Source of the DNA: Burkholderiaceae bacterium
Lineage (GTDB): Bacteria; Pseudomonadota; Gammaproteobacteria; Burkholderiales; Burkholderiaceae_C
Assembly: GCA_017853735.1 (NCBI GenBank)
Contig: JAFMJA010000105.1
Location: forward strand, 1 to 8,583
Direction of reading: 5' to 3'
DNA: 8,583 bases
Below are positions 1 to 7,106 of the stretch, in pieces (the stretch's first letter is position 1; each line of letters starts with the position of its first letter). Under the pieces are notes generated by a model. It was not told the DNA's origin and ran no database searches. It saw nothing but the letters and a program-made list of their open reading frames with translations. A program made the translations under genes and the position numbers.

Positions 1-1
1 A

Positions 2-715
2 ACCTCGGCTGGCCAACACTTCCACGAGGCCGCGAAAAAAGCGACAAGCTCCCTGTTGAAGATTCGGCGGGAACTGCGCCAAGCCCAAAATACAGACCGT
101 CACCTGCTACGCATTGCCGTTCAGCACTCATTGGCAGGCAGTTTTCTGGCCAATTGGCTCGCCACCCTGGCTTTGGAGAAGGAAGACACGCTGGTGCTAG
201 TCAAGGCCGACAACCTGCATGACTGCATTCGTGATTTGGAAGAAGCCAATGTGGACATGCTGGTCTGTTACGCCCATACAGACCTGCCCATCGGCTTGAA
301 TGAAGAGCGCTATTTATCCCAATTGATGGCAGAAGACACCCTGTGCGCGGTCTCCAGTCCTGGCAAGGCAGGCAAGCCCAGGTACGGGCTGGACTCAGCA
401 CCCAGCCAGGAGATTCCTTGGCTTAGCTACAGTGCTGAGGCGTTTCTTGGCCGGGCTGCCACCCTGGCCCTGGAGCGCAGTGCCGGACCTCTGCCATTGC
501 ATGTGGTGTATGAAAGTGCACTGGCCGAAGCCTTGCGTGCCGCTGCGCTGGCGGGGATGGGCTTGGCCTGGTTGCCCCTGAGTCTGGTTGAGGAGGACCT
601 GGCACGGGGTGCCCTGGTCCGGGCCAGTTCTGAAGATTACGATGTGTCCCTCCAGGTCCGCTTGTTTGTGGACCGCTCGACTGACAATCCTCGACTGCTG
701 AGCCTGATTAGCTAA
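2..715 (+). CDS. LysR-type transcriptional regulator, 5' end outside window
   Basis: This is the C-terminal part of a LysR-type regulator, a cytoplasmic DNA-binding protein that usually senses a small molecule. The frame is open from base 2, giving 237 visible residues before TAA. The first residues (TSAGQHFHEAA) match the end of a LysR winged-helix domain, where 'LTxAG' is typical, so roughly 60 residues with the helix-turn-helix lie upstream. A linker helix (KIRRELRQAQ) follows, then the effector-binding domain beginning LLRIAVQHSLAGSF. A TTG at 56 should not be taken as the start, because the homology continues through it. The opening of the effector domain ('RIAVQHSLA...FLANWL') and the segment 'DMLVCYAH' recall the HypT/QuuR-like branch of LysR proteins; this is from memory and tentative. 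The gene lies just upstream of, and in the same orientation as, the enzyme–transporter operon, and probably regulates it. Family confidence is high; ligand unknown. Confidence 0.9.
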   Translation, partial: TSAGQHFHEAAKKATSSLLKIRRELRQAQNTDRHLLRIAVQHSLAGSFLANWLATLALEKEDTLVLVKADNLHDCIRDLEEANVDMLVCYAHTDLPIGLNEERYLSQLMAEDTLCAVSSPGKAGKPRYGLDSAPSQEIPWLSYSAEAFLGRAATLALERSAGPLPLHVVYESALAEALRAAALAGMGLAWLPLSLVEEDLARGALVRASSEDYDVSLQVRLFVDRSTDNPRLLSLIS

Positions 716-780
716 GCGCCAGATCTGCCCGCCAGGGTGGGGCAGGCGGGATGTAGCTGCAAAGTTGTTTGTCGTGGCGG

Positions 781-791
781 ATCATTATGAT
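781..791. repeat. Short perfect palindrome ATCAT-T-ATGAT
   Basis: The two 5-base arms are exact reverse complements around a central T. The site sits about 65 bases after the LysR stop codon and about 105 bases before the favoured start of the PLP-enzyme gene. It overlaps a possible -10 element (TATGAT). The position suits an operator, but an 11-base palindrome in AT-rich DNA can occur by chance. Confidence 0.4.
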
Positions 792-793
792 TT

Positions 794-810
794 TTTTGCA
801 TAGTTTTGCA
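794..810 (+). repeat. Direct repeat TTTTGCA-TAG-TTTTGCA
   Basis: Two identical 7-base units repeat with a 10-base period, about one helical turn, so both would face the same side of the DNA. Because TGCA is self-complementary, the pair also forms TGCA-N6-TGCA with dyad symmetry. It may be a binding site for the adjacent LysR regulator. No experimental or comparative support is visible in the window. Confidence 0.4.
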
Positions 811-896
811 CTAAATGTCATTGGACTTTTCCAGGGCCCGCCAATTAAGCTCGCTCAAGCAACTATGTGGCCCCCTGGACTGACACGACCAAGCAC

Positions 897-1898
897 ATGA
901 ATCTTCAAAACTTTCCTCGATTTCGTCTGGGCCACTGGCCTACACCGCTCGAACCCATGAACCGGCTGCGCGCCAAGCTCAATGCGCCGCGGCTTTTCAT
1001 CAAGCGCGATGACTGCACCGGACTTGCCACTGGCGGCAGCAAAACCCGCAAGCTGGAATTTCTGCTGGGCGATGCCCTCAAGCAGGGGGCTGATACCTTG
1101 TTAACCCATGGCGCGGTGCAATCCAACCATGTCCGTCAGACAGCCGCTGCAGCGGCCATTGCAGGCTTGCGCTGTGAAGCACTTCTGGAAGAACGTGTGA
1201 ACAACCCGCCCAATGAATATGAGCATTCAGGCAATGTTTTTCTGGATACCTTGTTCGATGCAACACTCCACCATGTTCCAGGGGGAACAGCGATGGACGC
1301 GGCTCTTGAAGACCTGGCCACGCAACTGCGCGCCCAAAACAAGAAGCCCTATGTGATTTCGGGTGGCGGCTCCAACCCACTCGGGTCCTTGGGCTATGTC
1401 GATTGCATTCTTGAGTTGCAGAAACAATGCGCCGAAATGGGCCTTCGCAAACCCCATCTTGTGCACGCAACAGGCAGCGCAGGAACCCAGGCTGGCCTGT
1501 TGGCTGGCATACATGCGCTGGGTCTGAATTGGCCGGTCACCGGAATCGGTGTTCGAGCCCCGAAGGAAACCCAGGAGACCAGAGTGCATGGCCTTGCCAA
1601 CCGCACCCTGGAACTGCTGGGTCATTCTCCCGATCTGCCGCGCGCAAAAGTGGTTGCGGATGATGGGTTCATCGGCGCTGGCTACGGACAGCCCACCGAG
1701 GGGATGGTTGAGGCGGTGCAGATGTTGGCGCGTAATGAGGGCATCCTGATCGATCCTGTATACACTGGCAAAGGGATGGCGGGCATGATCGCCATGCTTC
1801 GTGCAGGCGCTTTTGGCAGCGATGAGGATGTCATATTTGTCCATACGGGGGGTTCGGCCGCGTTATTCGGCTATCGCTGGGCCTTCGGTCAGCCATAA
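897..1898 (+). CDS. dcyD: D-cysteine desulfhydrase-family PLP enzyme
   Basis: This is a pyridoxal-phosphate enzyme of the ACC deaminase/D-cysteine desulfhydrase family. The named reaction is D-cysteine to pyruvate, ammonia and H2S in the cytoplasm. Numbering from the ATG at 897 (333 aa), the N-terminus 'FPRFRLGHWPTPLEPM' is typical. IKRDDCTGLATGGSK carries the probable PLP lysine K49, QSNH gives S76, and TGSAGTQ (192-198) should bind the cofactor phosphate. ACC deaminases have Glu and Leu at two discriminating sites (E295 and L322 in the Pseudomonas enzyme). Here both are Thr: T290 in PVYTGK and T317 in VHTGG, which favours the desulfhydrase type. A GTG at 867 would add 10 residues, but family homology begins near residue 11 and neither start has a clear ribosome site. 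The usual GGNK motif reads GGSK here. L-cysteate sulfo-lyase (CuyA) is homologous, so substrate and symbol are provisional. It is the first gene of the operon. Confidence 0.85.
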   Translation: MNLQNFPRFRLGHWPTPLEPMNRLRAKLNAPRLFIKRDDCTGLATGGSKTRKLEFLLGDALKQGADTLLTHGAVQSNHVRQTAAAAAIAGLRCEALLEERVNNPPNEYEHSGNVFLDTLFDATLHHVPGGTAMDAALEDLATQLRAQNKKPYVISGGGSNPLGSLGYVDCILELQKQCAEMGLRKPHLVHATGSAGTQAGLLAGIHALGLNWPVTGIGVRAPKETQETRVHGLANRTLELLGHSPDLPRAKVVADDGFIGAGYGQPTEGMVEAVQMLARNEGILIDPVYTGKGMAGMIAMLRAGAFGSDEDVIFVHTGGSAALFGYRWAFGQP

Positions 1899-1980
1899 GC
1901 CATGGGGCGGTTTTTCAATGAGCGTTGGTGGTCGAGCCTGGATCAGGTTTGACCCGTTGGGTTTCGGTCTTTTCACTTGA

Positions 1981-1984
1981 GGAG
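1981..1984 (+). promoter_or_regulatory. Ribosome binding site of the solute-binding protein
   Basis: GGAG lies 3 bases before the ATG at 1988 and 6 bases before the ATG at 1991. It rules out the in-frame TTG at 1925, which would place 21 extra residues before an otherwise normal signal peptide. Spacing favours the second of the tandem ATGs. Confidence 0.75.
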
Positions 1985-1987
1985 AAC

Positions 1988-3604
1988 ATGATGAAAGCTT
2001 GGCAGAGGGTATTCAAAGCGATTAATTTTCTGGGCGCGGGCTTGCTGCTTCTGGCAATGCACCAGGCTTCTGCGCAGACGGCTCCGCAGCGTGGCGGCAC
2101 CCTGGTCATGGTGGTTCAGCCTGAACCACCTACGCTGGCCGCTTACCAGAGCACTGCCGGCCCAATCGGGCAGGTGAGCACCAAGGTATTTGAGGGCCTG
2201 CTGGAATACAGCTTCGAGTTGAAGCCGATCCCAAGCCTTGCCAAATCCTGGACGGTCAGTCCGGATGGCAAGACCGTCACTTTCAAGTTGAAGGAGAACG
2301 TCAAGTTTCATGACGGCAAGCCCTTCACCAGCGCAGATGTCCAGTTTTCAGTGATGGATGTCCTGAAAAAAGTGCATCCACGTGGCGCCAACACTTTCCG
2401 GTCTGTCACCGCCGTCGATACGCCTGATGCGCTCACGGCTGTTTTCAGGCTCAGCGAACCGGCTCCGTACATGCTGATGGCGCTGTCTTCCTATGAATCG
2501 CCCATCCTGCCCAAGCATGTCTACGGCAACGGTGATATCGCAAATCACCCCAACGCCAATAATCCGGTAGGCACTGGCCCTTTCAAATTCGGCGAATGGC
2601 AAAAAGGCCAATTCATGCGCTTTGACCGGAACCCGGACTATCACAAAGCGGGCATGCCCTACGTCGACCGTATAGTGGCCCGTTTCATTGCTGATGCCGG
2701 CACCCGCTCTGCGACCCTGGAGACGCAAGAAGTGCATATGGGCGGCTTCAATGCCGTTCCCCCAGTGGATGTCAAGCGCCTGCAAGGCTTGCCGCACATC
2801 GCGGTGACCGCCAAAGGCTATGAAATGCAGGCACCTATCGTGCAGCTGGACTTCAACACCACCAAGCCGCCTTTTGATAATCAAAAAATCCGCCAGGCAG
2901 TGGCTTATGCCATTGACCGCAAGTTTGTCATTGACAACGTCTGGTTCGGCTTTGGTAAGGCAGCCACCGGGCCGATTAGCTCCAACTTCAGGGCCAATGG
3001 CTTATTTACCGGTGATGTCCGGAACTACAACGTTCCCAATGGCATAGATATGGCCAACAAGCTCCTGGACGAGGCCGGACAGCCGCGTGGCGCCAACGGT
3101 GTGCGTTTTGAGATTGTTCACGACATCACCCCTTATGGCGAAGAATGGCGTCGCTTTGGTGAGTATGTCCAGCAGCAGCTTGGCAAAGTGGGCATCAAGG
3201 TCACCCTGCGCTATGAAGATGTGCCAACCTGGCTGCGTCGGGTGTATACGAATTACGACTTCCAGCTCACCAACAACTGGATCCAGACCCTGGCTGACCC
3301 GGTCATCGGCATGCACAGGCTTTACCATTCCAACTCGATCAAGCCGGGCACTGTATTCGTGAATGATTCACGCTGGAACACCAAGGAAACAGACGAATTG
3401 ATGAACAAGGCCGCTGTTGAAGTGGATGCCAAAAAACGTGCAGCGCTGTATCACGATCTTCAGAAAAGGATTGTCGAGGCCAGCCCCCTGGTGTTCGTCC
3501 ACGAGCTCAATTTCGTGACGGTCTATAACAAGAAAGTCAACAACTTCCCGCTCAGCCCGCTCGGTTTGTATTCTTCCTTTGACCAGGTCTGGCTGGCAAA
3601 ATAA
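1988..3604 (+). CDS. ABC transporter periplasmic substrate-binding protein, family 5 (peptide/opine/nickel type)
   Basis: This extracytoplasmic receptor captures the solute and delivers it to the permeases encoded next to it. From the tandem ATG start it is 538 aa (537 from the second ATG at 1991). It has a clear Sec signal peptide: a basic start (MMKAWQRVFK), a hydrophobic core (FLGAGLLLLAM), and a likely cleavage at ASA|QT after residue 29. There is no lipobox cysteine. The mature part is a typical SBP_bac_5 protein, with 'FHDGKPFTSADV', 'PILPKHVYG', 'GTGPFKFGEW', 'RNPDYHKAGMPYVDRI' and 'IRQAVAYAIDRK'. Length and motifs match dipeptide/oligopeptide binding proteins such as DppA, OppA and GsiB. 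Members of this family also bind glutathione, heme, nickel chelates, opines and sugars, so family membership does not name the ligand. The gene is 89 bases after the PLP-enzyme gene and 24 before the first permease. Confidence 0.93.
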   Translation: MMKAWQRVFKAINFLGAGLLLLAMHQASAQTAPQRGGTLVMVVQPEPPTLAAYQSTAGPIGQVSTKVFEGLLEYSFELKPIPSLAKSWTVSPDGKTVTFKLKENVKFHDGKPFTSADVQFSVMDVLKKVHPRGANTFRSVTAVDTPDALTAVFRLSEPAPYMLMALSSYESPILPKHVYGNGDIANHPNANNPVGTGPFKFGEWQKGQFMRFDRNPDYHKAGMPYVDRIVARFIADAGTRSATLETQEVHMGGFNAVPPVDVKRLQGLPHIAVTAKGYEMQAPIVQLDFNTTKPPFDNQKIRQAVAYAIDRKFVIDNVWFGFGKAATGPISSNFRANGLFTGDVRNYNVPNGIDMANKLLDEAGQPRGANGVRFEIVHDITPYGEEWRRFGEYVQQQLGKVGIKVTLRYEDVPTWLRRVYTNYDFQLTNNWIQTLADPVIGMHRLYHSNSIKPGTVFVNDSRWNTKETDELMNKAAVEVDAKKRAALYHDLQKRIVEASPLVFVHELNFVTVYNKKVNNFPLSPLGLYSSFDQVWLAK

Positions 3605-3618
3605 AGCGGGTTATCCAC

Positions 3619-3622
3619 GGAG
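3619..3622 (+). promoter_or_regulatory. Ribosome binding site supporting a TTG start
   Basis: GGAG is followed by a 6-base spacer and the TTG at 3629. No in-frame ATG exists near the N-terminus of the following permease, so this site supports the rare TTG start. Confidence 0.65.
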
Positions 3623-3628
3623 CAGGCT

Positions 3629-4612
3629 TTGATCTGGAGAAAAAGCGCGACATTCATCACCTGGCGATTGCTTCAAGCAGTGCCGACCGTGCTGGTGATT
3701 GTTGCGCTGAACTTTCTGCTGCTGCAGCTGGCTCCGGGCGATGCGGCCGATGTGCTGGCGGGCGAGGCTGGTTCTGCAACGCCCGAATTCATGGCTCAGC
3801 TGCGCCAGAAATTTGGCCTAGACCAACCGGTTGCCATGCAGCTGCTTATCTACATCAAGCAGGTCATGACCCTGGATCTGGGTTACTCCTTTCGCCACGG
3901 CATGCCAGTTGCAGACCTGATCCTGTCGCGGCTGGGTCCTTCCATGCTGCTGATGCTGACGGTATTTTTCGTATCGGTTGTTTTTGGCGCTTTCCTTGGC
4001 AGCGTGGCTGCCAGAAACCTGAACCGTTGGCAGGATCGGATGATTTCAATCCTGACCGTGCTGGCTTACGCCACCCCGGTGTTCTGGGCGGGCCTGATGC
4101 TCATTGTGCTGTTTTCCATCAATCTGGGCTGGTTTCCCACCAGCGGCATGCAGAAGGTGGCCGCTTTTTACGAGGGCAGCGCAAAAGTCGTGGACATAGC
4201 GCATCACCTGGTTTTGCCGGCCTTGACCCTGACCCTGTTCTATCTTGCGTTGTACACGCGCCTGATGCGTGCTTCCGTCCTCGAGCAGTACTCGATGGAC
4301 TATGTGGTCACAGCCCGTGCCAAGGGCTTGACCGAGCGACAAATTGCCCGCCGGCATGTGCTGCGCAACGCCTTGCTGCCGGTGGTGACCATGGCGGGCG
4401 TACAGGCCGGCGCATTGCTGGGCGGCGCAGTGGTGGTGGAGACGGTGTTCGCCTGGCCAGGCCTTGGCTTGCTGGCATATGAGGCACTGTTTTCACGCGA
4501 CCTGAATTTGCTGCTGGGTATCTTTTTCTCATCGACCTGCCTGGTCGTATTGGTCAATCTCTTTGTTGATCTGGGCTACTCCCTGCTAGATCCGCGAATT
4601 GAGCTGCGCTGA
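3629..4612 (+). CDS. ABC transporter permease, DppB/GsiC-like
   Basis: This inner-membrane subunit forms half of the translocation channel of the peptide-type importer. At 327 aa it has the usual DppB length. The N-terminal segment (TWRLLQAVPT, residues 11-20, running into a hydrophobic helix and LAPGDAAD at 34-41) is the classic start of this family. Further hydrophobic stretches lie at about 104-126, 138-165, 193-212, 250-272 and 293-315, giving six membrane segments. The cytoplasmic EAA-type coupling loop, which contacts the ATPase, spans about 228-251 (TARAKGLTERQIARRHV, ending NALLP). It ends with the family-typical 'LLDPRIELR'. The start is TTG with a GGAG ribosome site; the next in-frame ATG would delete the first helix. 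The 18-base gap to the next permease shows a shared transcript. Confidence 0.93.
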   Translation: MIWRKSATFITWRLLQAVPTVLVIVALNFLLLQLAPGDAADVLAGEAGSATPEFMAQLRQKFGLDQPVAMQLLIYIKQVMTLDLGYSFRHGMPVADLILSRLGPSMLLMLTVFFVSVVFGAFLGSVAARNLNRWQDRMISILTVLAYATPVFWAGLMLIVLFSINLGWFPTSGMQKVAAFYEGSAKVVDIAHHLVLPALTLTLFYLALYTRLMRASVLEQYSMDYVVTARAKGLTERQIARRHVLRNALLPVVTMAGVQAGALLGGAVVVETVFAWPGLGLLAYEALFSRDLNLLLGIFFSSTCLVVLVNLFVDLGYSLLDPRIELR

Positions 4613-4630
4613 CAGATTGCCGTCCCACCC

Positions 4631-5458
4631 ATGAAACAAGGTCTCAGTCGTTTTTTCCGTAACCTGCCGGCTGTCTTTGGGCTGGTGGTGTTGCTGCTGG
4701 TGACGGCCGCAGCCATCTTGGCCGGCTTGTTGTATCCGGGTGATCCGTTTGCCATGGTGGGCAAGCCTTTTCAGCCGCCGCTGAGCGAGTATCCCTTGGG
4801 CACCGACATGCTGGGCCGTGATCTGTTGGCTGGAATCCTGCATGGCGCGCGCACCACCTTGCTGGTCGGCGCGCTGGCGACACTCATCGCCACCCTGGTC
4901 GGGGTGGCGATTGGGGGGCTGGCTGGTTATTTCGGCGGGTACCTGGATAACTTTTTGATGCGCCTGACGGAATTGTTTCAGACCATCCCCTTTTTCCTGT
5001 TTGCCATTCTGCTGGTGGCGGTCATGGGGGCCTCGGTGGGCAGCGTCATCATCGCGATTGCGGTGGTTTCCTGGCCACCCATGGCGCGCCTGGTGCGGGG
5101 TGAATTCATGTCCATGCGCAACCGGGAATTTGTGCAGGCTTGCGTGTCGCTCGGGATGGGGCACACCCGGATCATTTTTCTGCATATCCTGCCCAATACC
5201 CTGTCATCCATCATCGTCACCGGCTCCCTGATGGTGGCGACCGCCATACTGATTGAATCGGGCCTGTCTTTTCTGGGCCTGTCCGATGCCAATGCCATGA
5301 GTTGGGGCTTCATCATTGGCTCTGGACGCACGGTGCTGCGAACAGCATGGTGGATCTGCGCCATGCCAGGCATGGCTATTTTGTTGACCGTGATGTCGAT
5401 CAACCTGGTGGGTGACGGCCTCAACGATGCGCTCAATCCGCGGCTGAACTCGGCATGA
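4631..5458 (+). CDS. ABC transporter permease, DppC/GsiD-like
   Basis: This is the second membrane subunit of the importer, pairing with the DppB-like protein. It is 275 aa, within the DppC range. One N-terminal hydrophobic helix (about 13-34) is followed by a short periplasmic stretch with the hallmark LGTDMLGRD (56-64). More membrane helices fall at about 76-100, 117-150, 193-213 and 240-262. The EAA-type loop is at about 167-188 (EFVQACVSLGMGHTRI to HILPN). The C-terminus 'DALNPRLNSA' matches the family's 'DxLDPRL' ending. The ATG at 4631 has no clear Shine-Dalgarno sequence. It lies in the same frame as the preceding gene, six codons after its TGA, so translation may depend on coupling. 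Its stop overlaps the next start in ATGA. Confidence 0.93.
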   Translation: MKQGLSRFFRNLPAVFGLVVLLLVTAAAILAGLLYPGDPFAMVGKPFQPPLSEYPLGTDMLGRDLLAGILHGARTTLLVGALATLIATLVGVAIGGLAGYFGGYLDNFLMRLTELFQTIPFFLFAILLVAVMGASVGSVIIAIAVVSWPPMARLVRGEFMSMRNREFVQACVSLGMGHTRIIFLHILPNTLSSIIVTGSLMVATAILIESGLSFLGLSDANAMSWGFIIGSGRTVLRTAWWICAMPGMAILLTVMSINLVGDGLNDALNPRLNSA

Positions 5459-7098
5459 GTGCTCAGCCCCCCCTGTTACAGATCGAGGGTCTGACGATCG
5501 ATCTTCCGCCACAGGCTGATCGCCGCCACGCGGTGCAAAACCTGAGCCTCACCCTGGAGCGCAACCAGATTCTCTGTATTGTTGGCGAGTCAGGTTCCGG
5601 AAAATCCCTCATGTCGCGCGCAGTGCTGGGTCTTTTCCCATCGCGTCATGTGCAGCCCAGTGCTGGGAAAATCATGTTTGATGGTGAAGACATGTTGCGG
5701 GTGACCCCCGAGAGAATGAGAGATCTGCGGGGCAACCGAATCTCCATGATATTTCAGGAGCCCATGACAGCCCTCAACCCTGTTCTGAGCATTGGTGCGC
5801 AAATTGAAGAAGCCTTGGCTGTTCACCAGCGTGTTGATCGCAAGGCCAGGCGCAATCGGGTGATTGACATGCTCAACGCGGTCAACCTGCCCGACCCGGA
5901 AAAAATCCTGCAGTCCTATCCGCACCAGCTTTCTGGCGGTCAGCGGCAGCGCGCCATGATCGCCATGGCGCTCATGATGGAGCCCGACATCCTCATTGCT
6001 GATGAGCCAACCACTGCGCTGGATGTGACAACTCAGGCACAGATCCTCAAGCTCATCCGCGAGATTCAGCAAAAGCGCGGCATGGGGGTGCTGTTTGTCA
6101 CCCATGATTTTGGCGTGGTCGCTGAAGTGGCCGACCGTGTTGCGGTCATGCAGCATGGCCATATCGTCGAGCAGGGCTTGGCAGTTGATGTGTTGGATCA
6201 TCCCCAGCACGCCTACACCCAGGCATTGCTGGGTTCGGTGCCCAGCCTGACACCTGGACCCAAGCGCGACTTCGGTTCGGACAAGGTGATGCTGGCCGTG
6301 CAGGGACTCAAGAAAAGCTTCGTCTCTGGTGGTGGCTTTTTTCGTGGAAGTTCCCGCGAGGTCAAGGCACTGGACGCGGTCAACTTTGAGATTCGCCGAG
6401 GTGAAACCCTGGGCATCGTGGGCGAGTCTGGCTCGGGCAAATCAACCGTCGCGCGCTGCATCACTCGTTTGCTGGACGCCGATGCGGGCTCGATTCAGGT
6501 CGATGGCGTTGACATTGCAGGATTCACCCAGAAAGAACTTCGTCCGATACGGCGTCGGGTACAGATGGTTTTTCAGGATCCCTTTGGTTCACTCAACCCG
6601 CGCCGCACGGTCGGCCAGCTGATTGCCGAAGGCCCTATCGTGCACGGCACCGCCGCTGCGATTGCATGGGAGCGCGCCCTTGAGTTGCTCGAGCTGGTTG
6701 GGCTTGAGCGGCGCTCTGCCGACCGTTACCCGCATGAATTTTCCGGCGGGCAAAGGCAGCGTATTGGTCTGGCCAGAGCCTTGGCGCTGCAGCCCGATAT
6801 TCTTGTGGCCGACGAGCCAGTGTCTGCGCTGGATGTCTCGGTGCAGTCCCAGGTTCTGCGCCTTTTGTCGGATATCCGCAAAAAACTCGGCCTGACCGTC
6901 CTCTTCATCACCCACGATCTGCGCGTTGCCAGCCAGGTATGTGACTCTGTGGCTGTGATGCTACGCGGTAAGGTCGTTGAATACGGTGCTGTCGCCGATG
7001 TGTATGCCAACCCCCAACACCCTTACACCAAGGAGTTGCTGGCGGCCGTCCCCGGGAAAAATTGGAGCCATGGTCGTGAAGGCCTGGTCCTGGCCTAA
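5455..7098 (+). CDS. Fused double ABC ATPase (DppD-DppF/GsiA-like)
   Basis: This cytoplasmic motor energises import. Both ATPase domains, often separate DppD and DppF proteins, lie on one 547-aa chain, as in E. coli GsiA and YejF. Domain 1 has Walker A GESGSGKS (44-51), Q-loop Q101, signature LSGGQ (159-163), Walker B ending D183-E184 and switch H217. Domain 2 has Walker A GESGSGKS (323-330), Q-loop Q374, signature FSGGQ (429-433), Walker B ending D453-E454 and switch H487. Every catalytic motif is intact in both halves, so both sites should hydrolyse ATP. Each half ends with the oligopeptide-transporter C-terminal motif (HPQHAYTQALL at 249-259, NPQHPYTKELL at 519-529). The linker lies at about 262-278. 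The ATG overlaps the upstream stop by 4 bases, indicating translational coupling with the DppC-like gene. Confidence 0.96.
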   Translation: MSAQPPLLQIEGLTIDLPPQADRRHAVQNLSLTLERNQILCIVGESGSGKSLMSRAVLGLFPSRHVQPSAGKIMFDGEDMLRVTPERMRDLRGNRISMIFQEPMTALNPVLSIGAQIEEALAVHQRVDRKARRNRVIDMLNAVNLPDPEKILQSYPHQLSGGQRQRAMIAMALMMEPDILIADEPTTALDVTTQAQILKLIREIQQKRGMGVLFVTHDFGVVAEVADRVAVMQHGHIVEQGLAVDVLDHPQHAYTQALLGSVPSLTPGPKRDFGSDKVMLAVQGLKKSFVSGGGFFRGSSREVKALDAVNFEIRRGETLGIVGESGSGKSTVARCITRLLDADAGSIQVDGVDIAGFTQKELRPIRRRVQMVFQDPFGSLNPRRTVGQLIAEGPIVHGTAAAIAWERALELLELVGLERRSADRYPHEFSGGQRQRIGLARALALQPDILVADEPVSALDVSVQSQVLRLLSDIRKKLGLTVLFITHDLRVASQVCDSVAVMLRGKVVEYGAVADVYANPQHPYTKELLAAVPGKNWSHGREGLVLA

Positions 7099-7106
7099 AG
7101 GAAATC

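Larger units (their letters stand above)
716..896 (+). promoter_or_regulatory. Intergenic region, probable promoter/operator of the operon
   Basis: This is the gap between the LysR gene and the favoured PLP-enzyme start at 897. It begins with a GC-rich inverted repeat, CCCGCC (728-733) and GGCGGG (745-750), which lacks a following T-run and so is a poor terminator. An AT-rich stretch at about 779-816 follows. It contains the perfect palindrome ATCAT-T-ATGAT (781-791) and two copies of TTTTGCA (794-800 and 804-810) exactly 10 bases apart. The second arrangement also reads TGCA-N6-TGCA, which has dyad symmetry like a LysR box, although its T-N12-A spacing is one base longer than the usual T-N11-A. 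TATGAT (786-791) resembles a -10 element but has no good -35 at standard spacing. Calling this the operon's control region is inference from position and these motifs. Confidence 0.4.

Noticed and set aside
728..750. GC-rich hairpin after the LysR gene as an intrinsic terminator
   Set aside because: CCCGCC and GGCGGG can pair across an 11-base loop, but no T-run follows. Termination here is unsupported.
867..896. GTG at 867 as start of the PLP enzyme
   Set aside because: The 10 extra residues do not resemble the family, whose similarity begins at the ATG at 897. It is not fully excluded because neither site has a clear ribosome binding sequence.
1227..1844. 205-residue open frame on the minus strand inside the PLP-enzyme gene
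   Set aside because: It lies opposite a well-recognised coding gene, has no recognisable family features and no ribosome site was evident. Long antisense frames are expected in GC-rich genes. The same applies to minus-strand frames at 2348-2884, 4586-5185 and 5590-6210.
897..1898. ACC deaminase
   Set aside because: The discriminating Glu and Leu of ACC deaminase are both Thr here.
1949..1977. Possible internal promoter before the binding-protein gene (TTGACC at 1949-1954)
   Set aside because: The -35-like hexamer is good, but the hexamer at 17-base spacing (TTCACT) is a poor -10 match, so it is not supported.
1925..1987. TTG at 1925 as start of the binding protein
   Set aside because: It would put 21 residues ahead of a normal signal peptide, whereas GGAG at 1981-1984 matches the ATGs at 1988/1991.
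3611..3619. TTATCCACG, one base from a DnaA box
   Set aside because: It is a single imperfect copy in a 24-base gap within an operon, with no cluster of boxes or AT-rich unwinding region. Chance is the best explanation.
4610..4631. TGA read-through joining the two permeases, which share a frame
   Set aside because: One in three neighbouring gene pairs share a frame by chance, and the family normally has two separate permeases. No selenocysteine or read-through signal was seen.
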